In this document: positions 1-5,900 of the stretch, piece by piece | How positions within the stretch are numbered: position 1 is the stretch's first letter | Layout: every line of letters begins with the position of its first letter | Assembly (NCBI GenBank): GCA_900755985.1 | Contig: CAAEIL010000187.1 | Coordinates: 1-7,922 of the forward strand | Source: Bacteroidales bacterium | GTDB lineage: Bacteria > Bacteroidota > Bacteroidia > Bacteroidales > Muribaculaceae | Direction of reading: 5' to 3' | DNA length: 7,922 nucleotides | The notes under the pieces: model-generated | What the model saw: the letters and a program-made list of their open reading frames with translations, nothing else | The model's database searches: none | What the model was told of the DNA's origin: nothing | Position numbers and translations under genes: made by a program

Positions 1-31
1 AATAAGCCCGTGATGGGTCCATCGGGGGTTC

Positions 32-47
32 TTTGTAAAGTTACAAA
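32..47. repeat. Perfect palindrome TTTGTAA-AG-TTACAAA
   Basis: Two 7-base arms (32-38 and 41-47) are exact reverse complements separated by AG. It lies just where the RibD_C-like frame loses family resemblance. It could be an operator-like site or a junction remnant; no function can be assigned from sequence alone. Confidence 0.4.
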
Positions 48-121
48 TAATATATGACTCTACCAAACAATTAGTTATCTATTTTCTGAATATCCCTAAT
101 GTAAGCGATGAGCATCTCGAA

Positions 122-448
122 ATGCTACGCAAAAACAAAGTATCGTGGATTGCAACCGGGGAAAACCATATCGACCTGCATCGCGCAGTGGAAATAATGA
201 GTGAAGCATTCGGAGTAAAACGTCTGATTATTGTAGGAGGAGGCTCAATAAACGGAGGCTTCCTTGAAGCCGGTCTTATAGACGAGATAAGTCTGCTTTT
301 GGCGCCGGGCATTGACGGACGCAAAGGAACATCGGCGCTATTCGACATCAAACATAAATCCGGCTCAACTCCTTATCATCTCAAATTGGATAGCGTTGAA
401 AAATGTACTGAGGACACCATATGGATACATTATAAAACAATAAAATGA
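122..448 (+). pseudogene. C-terminal fragment of a RibD_C / dihydrofolate-reductase-like protein
   Basis: The 108-residue frame matches the C-terminal half of RibD_C family reductases, NAD(P)H-dependent enzymes related to dihydrofolate reductase. The best marker is the glycine-rich block around 236-262 (VGGGSINGGF) followed by LIDEISLLLAPGIDG, typical of the cofactor-binding end of the fold. Family members are usually about 200-230 residues, so roughly half is missing. The same frame reads upstream without a stop back to a TGA at 11-13. From about 62 on it still looks family-like (LVIYFLN, then VSDEHLEML just before and across the ATG), yet it has no ATG, GTG or TTG there. The homologous part therefore begins before any start codon, which favours a truncated or frameshifted remnant over a short real gene. 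No Shine-Dalgarno precedes the ATG at 122. The N-terminal half may lie left of the window in another frame. Family assignment is firm; pseudogene status is inferred. Confidence 0.62.
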
Positions 449-508
449 CACTTAGAGCTATCGTCACTTGGAGAGTCTTGCCGTTTCGGATATTGCTGTG
501 ACGTCAGG

Positions 509-548
509 AGGCCGATTTGCTCAACAAAACTCTCCATTCGGCTTTTTT
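509..548 (+). terminator. Candidate intrinsic terminator after the RibD_C remnant
   Basis: GCCGA at 511-515 pairs with TCGGC at 538-542 and is followed directly by six T (543-548). The stem is only five pairs, extendable by a G-T and an A-T pair, and the loop is long (22 bases), so it is a modest terminator. Its place, 60 bases after the stop codon of the RibD_C-like frame and before the dnaA leader, fits insulation of dnaA from upstream transcription. Confidence 0.35.
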
Positions 549-617
549 GTTTATATAATCAGCTGAAATATAACCGTGTAAACGACAGGATTGTCCCATG
601 ACTGATTTTTGATTTGT

Positions 618-636
618 TTTTTGCAAAAATTTTTGC
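618..636. repeat. Two overlapping A/T-tract palindromes before dnaA
   Basis: TTTTTGCAAAAA (618-629) and GCAAAAATTTTTGC (623-636) are both perfect palindromes and share seven bases. TTTTGC or TTTTGT elements recur with their G at 623, 635, 644 and 655, roughly one helical turn apart. Such phased T-tracts would bend DNA and could serve as a regulator or nucleoid-protein site for dnaA. The palindromes are seen directly; the regulatory role is inferred. Confidence 0.45.
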
Positions 637-657
637 CAATTTTGCATAACTTTTGTC

Positions 658-680
658 GGGCTGAGCAGCCCTTTTTATTT
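658..680 (+). terminator. GC hairpin with T-tract in the dnaA leader (possible attenuator)
   Basis: GGGCT (658-662) pairs with AGCCC (667-671) around the tetraloop GAGC, followed by TTTTTATTT (672-680). This has the form of a short intrinsic terminator and ends 36 bases before the dnaA ATG. If the dnaA promoter lies upstream of it, it could attenuate dnaA. If transcription starts near 660, it would instead only stop read-through from upstream. The five-pair stem is short, so efficiency is uncertain. Confidence 0.4.
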
Positions 681-716
681 GACAGAAACAAGTCACGCAG
701 ACAGCTACATCCCACA

Positions 717-2096
717 ATGCCTAAATCACATCAGGAACTTTGGAACGATTGTCTGGCTCTTATCCGCAAAGATTTGGGTCCGGACCACTTCGACCCGCTG
801 TTCAGCGACATATCATCGTTGAGTTTTGACAACGGTGTGCTGCGTCTGCTTGTACCTTCATCTTACTTTGTCGAATATATCGAGGGCAAATACCTCGAGC
901 AGATGGGCCATGCCATATATGCCGTTTACGGCGAAAATGTTCAGGTCCACTATCTGTACAATGTCATAGGAGGCCAGAACGACACTCGCATTGACGTCAA
1001 AGCCACTACTCGTACCAAGGATAATTCTAAGCATACTCCTGCCGAACCATTCACTGCCAACGCGCCCCGCGAGTTCGACCCCAGACTCAATCCCAAGTTT
1101 TCGTTCGACAACTACTGCCGGTCGACTTCTAACAAAGATGCACTGACCATTGCCCGCACCATTGCCGACAACCCCTCGATAAAGACCTTCAACCCATTGT
1201 TGGTTTTCGGTCCTACGGGCGTAGGCAAAACTCACCTTATACAAGCCATAGGTCTGCGCATTAAAGAGCGTAACGCCGCCGAACGTGTGCTCTACGTCAC
1301 TGCACGCGACTTCGAGAGCCAGTTCACCACCGCTGTTGCAAAAGGCGAGACCAACAAGTTTTTTGCATATTACCAGTCGGTAGAGACACTTATTGTCGAC
1401 GACATTCAGGACCTCAACAACAAGCCAAAGACACAAAACACATTCTTCAACATCTTCAATCACCTGCACCTCAACGGACGTCAGATTATTTTGTCATCGG
1501 ATTGTGCGCCGGCCGAGATGGAAGGCTTTGAAGAACGACTTCTTGGCCGCTTCAAATGGGGCTTGTCGGTCGAGCTTTCGCGACCCGACCTTGAGTTGCG
1601 TCGCGAAGTACTTGCCCAACGCGCCGAGGGCGAAGGTATCAAATTGCCCGACGAGGTCATCGAATATATCGCACGCAACGTCACCGACAACATACGCGAA
1701 CTCGAAGGAGTCCTCGTCTCGTTGGTGGCACACGCAACTATAATGTCCAAACCATTGTCTGTGACTTTGGCTAAAACCGTTGTCGGCAATGCCGTGAGGC
1801 TGCGCCGCCGCTCGGTTGACTTCGAACTCATTGCCGAAAAAGTCTCGGAATTCTACGGTATGGAACCCGACCTATTGTTTACCAAGTCGCGTAAACGCGA
1901 AATCTCCGATGCCCGTCAGGTGGCAATGTTTCTCGCCAAAAAACTGGCCAAAATGTCATCGACAACCATCGGCAACCGTCTTGCACGTTCGCGCACCACT
2001 GTTGTCTACGCCATACAGCATATTGCCGAACGTATAGGGCTCGAAAAGAAGTTGGCCTCGGAAGTAGCCACTATCGAAGCCGCCATCCTAAAATAA
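717..2096 (+). CDS. dnaA: Chromosomal replication initiator protein DnaA, divergent in its DNA-binding signature
   Basis: DnaA is the AAA+ ATPase that binds origin DnaA boxes, melts the origin and loads the replicative helicase. I chose ATG 717 (459 residues, normal for the family) because MPKSHQELWNDCL begins the conserved domain I. The in-frame ATG at 609 would add 36 residues encoded by the leader structures. Domain I covers about 1-85, a short linker about 86-122, the AAA+ domain about 123-355 and DNA-binding domain IV about 365-459. Visible motifs are Walker A GPTGVGKT (165-172), Walker B LIVDD (225-229), sensor 1 SSD (260-262), the arginine finger in ERLLGRF (R278) and sensor 2 in NIRELEG (R327), so ATP use should be intact. 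Two departures stand out. The family signature GGRDHTTV is replaced by ARSRTTV (423-429), with one residue lost. Domain I lacks the usual Trp-Phe (FDPLF in place of F..WF). It could be the sole lineage-divergent DnaA or a paralogue. Neither dnaN nor an origin is adjacent. Confidence 0.93.
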   Translation: MPKSHQELWNDCLALIRKDLGPDHFDPLFSDISSLSFDNGVLRLLVPSSYFVEYIEGKYLEQMGHAIYAVYGENVQVHYLYNVIGGQNDTRIDVKATTRTKDNSKHTPAEPFTANAPREFDPRLNPKFSFDNYCRSTSNKDALTIARTIADNPSIKTFNPLLVFGPTGVGKTHLIQAIGLRIKERNAAERVLYVTARDFESQFTTAVAKGETNKFFAYYQSVETLIVDDIQDLNNKPKTQNTFFNIFNHLHLNGRQIILSSDCAPAEMEGFEERLLGRFKWGLSVELSRPDLELRREVLAQRAEGEGIKLPDEVIEYIARNVTDNIRELEGVLVSLVAHATIMSKPLSVTLAKTVVGNAVRLRRRSVDFELIAEKVSEFYGMEPDLLFTKSRKREISDARQVAMFLAKKLAKMSSTTIGNRLARSRTTVVYAIQHIAERIGLEKKLASEVATIEAAILK

Positions 2097-2121
2097 TCCA
2101 CTCCCACCACCTGCCCTCTTC

Positions 2122-2152
2122 CGCCGTGCCCCCTGCCCGGCGTCCTTTCTTT
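2122..2152 (+). terminator. Weak candidate terminator downstream of dnaA
   Basis: CGCCG (2122-2126) can pair with CGGCG (2138-2142) across an 11-base loop, followed by a T-rich stretch TCCTTTCTTT. It sits 25 bases after the dnaA stop within a strongly pyrimidine-rich spacer (about 2097-2160, where purines are scarce). The short stem and interrupted T-tract make this a weak call. The stronger hairpin at 2194-2229 could also stop dnaA transcripts. Confidence 0.3.
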
Positions 2153-2184
2153 CGTATCCTCTAATCAAGACTTAGATAGTTGAT

Positions 2185-2229
2185 AAAAAACGTTCAGGGC
2201 TGGCTCCTACTGTAAAGGACCAGCCCTGA
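2185..2229 (-). terminator. Strong intrinsic terminator for the leftward lipoprotein-like gene
   Basis: TCAGGGCTGG (2194-2203) and CCAGCCCTGA (2220-2229) form a perfect ten-pair stem. A further three pairs (TCC with GGA) can form inside, past a bulged C. On the minus strand the stem is followed by a six-T run (A-run at 2185-2190 on the given strand), so it terminates leftward transcription. It begins eight bases after the stop of the frame ending at 2237. It may also stop dnaA transcripts arriving from the left, though the T-tract on that side is poor. Confidence 0.8.
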
Positions 2230-2236
2230 CTATTTG

Positions 2237-2821
2237 TCAGAAAAAGGATATTATCGCCCTATGTGATGACCATGTTTTTTTTGTTTGAAATTTCTTGGCA
2301 ACAGGTGAGAGTGTCGGAAGTTTTGCCGACGAATCACCTCCTTTATTTGTATATCTGTAATCATAAGAGCCATTTGATGTACTCTCTGAATAGATAAGGT
2401 CATCTTCATCAAGTCGGACACTCATATAATAATCCGAAGTGTATAAGTCTCCGATATAGACTCCCGATGATGGATATAAATTAGGACCTTGACCTAAAAG
2501 GCCAACAAGAGCAAAATATTCCAAACCGAACTCGAAATAATCATAGTTTAGAGTTTTTGTGATTCCTAATGAATATTGGTTATACTTCAGAATGTTATTG
2601 TCGTCGTAGTTGAAGGTAAACGATTTTTTGTAATTATCGGTTTCGCCATCTTCTTTCTCGACTTCAGACAATTCGCTTTTAACGAGATGGCCGCTTTCCC
2701 ATTTATTTGTGAGAGTGGAGTTCTCCTCAAAGTCATCATCATCGGCAAATTTGACAAGAAGAAAGCTACTCCGGATGCGCAGGAGGGGATCTATGGGTGA
2801 AGGTATCCTTGCAGAGAAAAT
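2237..2821 (-). pseudogene. Lipoprotein-like Bacteroidales protein with degraded N-terminus
   Basis: The minus-strand frame is open from after a stop at 2822-2824 to the TGA at 2237-2239 but has no ATG. The first usable start is a TTG at 2669-2671, giving 144 residues. Coding-like sequence clearly continues upstream of that TTG: KWESGHLVKSE, and before it DDDDFEENSTLTNK at about 2702-2743. An acidic DDDD run normally follows the lipobox cysteine of Bacteroidetes surface lipoproteins, but here it is preceded by LLVKFA, with no cysteine and no signal peptide. A one-base shift would place a Cys just before DDDD, but that frame carries a TAG slightly upstream. The body is rich in Tyr, Asp and Gly with alternating beta-type patterns (SFTFNYDDN, YFALVGLLG, then NLYPSS), reminiscent of DUF4595-like lipoproteins; this is a loose resemblance. 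The DNA is clearly more AT-rich than both neighbours. It may be a decayed or recently acquired gene, or an intact one with an unusual start. A run of eight A in the coding strand near the end (2275-2282) also invites a frameshift. Confidence 0.5.
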
Positions 2822-2859
2822 TCATGAAGAAAACGCCGAAAATTGGTAATGTGGACAAA

Positions 2860-2909
2860 GAAAAGTATGTAAACTCAGAGGCCGGTCCCTGGGTGGGGCC
2901 GGCCTCTGA
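2860..2909 (-). terminator. Strong intrinsic terminator of the giant surface-protein gene
   Basis: TCAGAGGCCGG (2875-2885) and CCGGCCTCTGA (2899-2909) form a perfect 11-pair stem. It continues inward with a T-G and three C-G pairs to a five-base loop TGGGT, 15 pairs in all. On the minus strand it is followed by a T-rich stretch (GTTTACATACTTTTC). It lies 20 bases past the stop codon at 2930-2932, in the right orientation to end the large leftward gene. Confidence 0.82.
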
Positions 2910-2929
2910 TATTGAAGGGAAGAATTGCT

Positions 2930-5900
2930 TTAAAGGACGATGAGACGGTGGGTGACGGTGAGGCCGTCGGCTGTTGTAACACGCAGCAGGTAATAGCCGG
3001 CACTGAGGGCGCTGACATTGACTGTGGTCACTTCGGATGTCGAAAGTACGACGGGGACCGAAACGACCTTAGCGCCGCCGGTTGCGAAGATATCGACAGT
3101 AGCCTTGCCGCTGACTCCCGAACGGAGCGAAAGTGTTTCGCTGACGGGATTCTCGACAAGTGCGATGAGTGCCTGAGCCGAATCGGTTGTGACATCTTCG
3201 ACGCCGCTGTCTTTCTTGACGACGATGTCAACAGTGGCCTCGGACTGAGCGCCTTCTTCGTCGGTTGCAGTGACAGTAGCCTTGGCGTTGCCTTCTTTGA
3301 TGCCGTAGAATACAACGGCATTGTCCGAGAGGAATGCCTGGGCTACAGACTGGTCGGGCATCGACAGCGAGTAGCTCATGTCTTGTCCGTCAGGCTCGTT
3401 GAAGAGCTGTGCAAAGACAAAGGGCGCGGACATCTGTCCTTCTTCGACTTCGATAGCCGGAACTTCGAGAGGCTCAGGTGCACGGTTGACACGATCTACA
3501 TGATAGGGAACGGCAGCTTTGGCCTGGTGACCGGCGGGGTCGCTGACAGTGAGATTGAAGGAGTATGACCCGTGGTCACCATACTCGGGGCTGATTGCGA
3601 CAGCGAAGCTGACGGGCTGCGAGGTTCCGCTGACTGTCAGCGTGCCGTCAGAGTTTTCGACGACATTTTCGTTTCCGGCCGCCGAAAGTACCGAGATACC
3701 CAGTGCATCGTCAATCGAAACGGTAAGCGCGTCGCCATCCGAGTCGCTGACAGCGACTGCAACGTTGGTGACTTCACCTTCCTTGGCATAGATAGCCGAT
3801 GTGGGTACTTCAATGACGGGGGTACCGTTTTTGTCAAGCATGATGGGGAAATCGACAATCGGTTGCATCGGGTCGTTGGTCTTGATAACCAGGACAGCCT
3901 TGTTGCCTTTTTCGAGACGTGCCGAGGCTGCGCTGAGCTGGACTTTCACAGTTGCGGCTGCCTCGGGTTGTACCGAATTTTCGGTAGGGGTATCAAGGAG
4001 TTTAATCCATGGCTCGCCGGCTTGTGTTTCGAGACAGCTGAGTATGTATCCGAGCGAACCATATTGGCCTTCGAACTCCTGTGCGACGTCAAACCAGTCG
4101 TTGGCCTGAGTCCATCCGAGATAGCGTCCGGCGGTAACGGGCTCTTCTTTGGCACAGAGATATGCCGGGAAGCGCATGCCTTCGGGATATGTGACGACTA
4201 CGCAGAAGTCCTCACCCGGATTCATATAGACGGGACGGTCAAGCGGAATGACATAGAAGCGTCCTGCCTGAGTAGTCTGACTCTCGACAAACAGCGAACC
4301 ATGACCGATTGTCTCTTCGCCGGCGGGGTCATCGCCTTCGACAAGGTCGATATTGATTGTGACGTTCTTGGCCGATTCGATAGTCACAGGCATGTAGATA
4401 TGCGAGACATTGAATCCGTCAGCCGGAGCGGTGAAGTGTACCGAAGCCTTGTAGACATCATTGAGCGAGTTCGAGCCGTAGTTATAGGCATTGGTATTGC
4501 CGGGCATGGCGTCGTAATAGAGACCGCGTGCAAACTCGAAGTCCGAAGGAACATCATACGGATTTGTTTCGGTGTCGCCGTCGGCTTTCAGAGTCAGGCG
4601 CTTGCCATCGGCGCTGACAAGCTGTCCGGCGTCGGGAGTAGCGTTAAGACGTGCCGGAGCAATGCCTCCGCCAATGTCTTCGGTTTGTTCGCCGACTCCT
4701 GTCGGGTCGATTTTCAGTGTATAGTCGAGTTTGTACTCACCATAGTTGGCAATGTTGAGGGTCTCGACGGTGACAAGGTCATCAGCGGCACCTTCGACAC
4801 GGATTTCCTCTTTGTCAAGGAGCATTACCGGGGCCGGTGTCACAACAAACTTGACATTGACGGTAGCAGTCTGCGGATTTTCATCCTCGAGGCTGTTGCC
4901 GTAAACAATATTTACAGGTATGCTGTATTCGCCGGGAGTCATCCAGTATTCGCCTTCCATCATGGGGATGGAGAACTCGAGAGGACGTGAGCCAACTTCG
5001 ACCGGGCTAAAGAAGTCCGGCTCGACCATCTGCCACATGTAGTTGCCGGTGGGTTCGCCTGTCATCCAGTCAATTTCGGGCAGGTTGGCCATGAGCATGA
5101 ATGCGGGCATCGAGCCCCATTCGTCTTCAATCATGGGCGACTCGTACGATACAGACATGACGGTGAAAGCCGCCTTGCCTTCGTTGGAAACCTTGAAGGG
5201 TGCGTCGTAGCATGCGCCCATCTGGACAAGGGGATTGGAAACGTCGGTCGAGCGATATCCGAGGACATTGGTCACTTCGACATTTTCGGGAATGACGGGT
5301 TTGGGCGTACCGGTCAGTGTCAGCTGTACGGGAACGCTTATGCTCTCGTGCTGCGGGACATTGGTGGAGATGCTGACGGTGCCTTCATAGCTTCCGGCCA
5401 TGCGGTCAGTATCGATTTCTACCTCGATAGCGTCTTTTTGTCCCGGTGCAAGGGTATTGAGCTTGACAGGTGTAAATTGCACTGCATTACCGAAGGCTAT
5501 GTAACGGTCGGGCAGACGCACCGACTTTTCACCATCGGCATCCGAGATGCCGGCAAGTCCGAAGGTACCCATAAGCTCGGCATATTCATCGTTGGCTTTG
5601 TACTGGAACTTGAACGAGCCATCTTTCTCGAGAATAAGCTGGAAGTCGACACCGATATTCATCGAGTTGCCGTATTCCATGAACGATACGACTGCACGGT
5701 CGTCGGTGACATAGTGATAAGTGCCGGCCGTCTTTGTCGTATTCATCGAATGTAGGCCCCAATATGGAGCTATGATGTTGGTAAAAATGGTTCCCTGCGG
5801 GAATTCGGCAGGAGGTTCGGGCCAGATTCTGTCGTCATGACGCTCGGTGAACGATACGAAGCCTGTATTATAGATGTACATCTTGTTGTACTTCTTGCCA

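Larger units (their letters stand above)
449..716 (+). promoter_or_regulatory. Non-coding leader region upstream of dnaA
   Basis: No credible gene lies in these 268 bases. The region holds, in order: a 7-base inverted pair (GGAGAGT 470-476 with ACTCTCC 529-535), an 8-base palindrome TGACGTCA (499-506), the candidate terminator at 509-548, an A/T-rich block with nested palindromes (618-636), and a GC hairpin with T-tract (658-680). The nearest thing to a Bacteroidetes -7 element (TAnnTTTG) is TAACTTTTG at 647-655, off by one base, and I see no well-spaced -33 TTTG. I found no TTATCCACA-type DnaA box here, so neither autoregulation by DnaA nor an adjacent origin is supported. Confidence 0.4.

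Noticed and set aside
470..536. tRNA-like 7-pair acceptor stem GGAGAGT/ACTCTCC plus A
   Set aside because: No T-loop TTCRANT, no D-arm pattern and no anticodon stem fit between the arms, and the length is short, so it is not a tRNA gene.
553..558. TATAAT as a sigma-70 style -10 box
   Set aside because: Bacteroidetes use a different -7 consensus (TAnnTTTG), no suitable -35 precedes it, and it follows directly on a terminator T-tract in an AT-rich stretch.
609..716. N-terminal extension of DnaA from the ATG at 609
   Set aside because: The 36 extra residues are encoded by the T-tract palindromes and hairpin, do not resemble DnaA, and the ATG at 717 begins the conserved domain I with a normal total length.
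858..1469. Minus-strand open frame inside dnaA
   Set aside because: It is the antisense shadow of the conserved DnaA ATPase domain.
2094..2102. DnaA-box-like TAATCCACT overlapping the dnaA stop
   Set aside because: It has two mismatches to TTATCCACA and is a single isolated site, so it does not support an origin.
2824..2943. Short plus-strand frame starting MKKTPKIGN
   Set aside because: It runs through the strong terminator hairpin of the opposite gene and past the stop of that gene, and has no family resemblance.
3572..4990. Long plus-strand open frame (472 codons) opposite the giant gene
   Set aside because: It lies fully antisense to a clearly conserved protein, its product is low in recognisable motifs, and several other long antisense frames in the same gene show this follows from codon bias.
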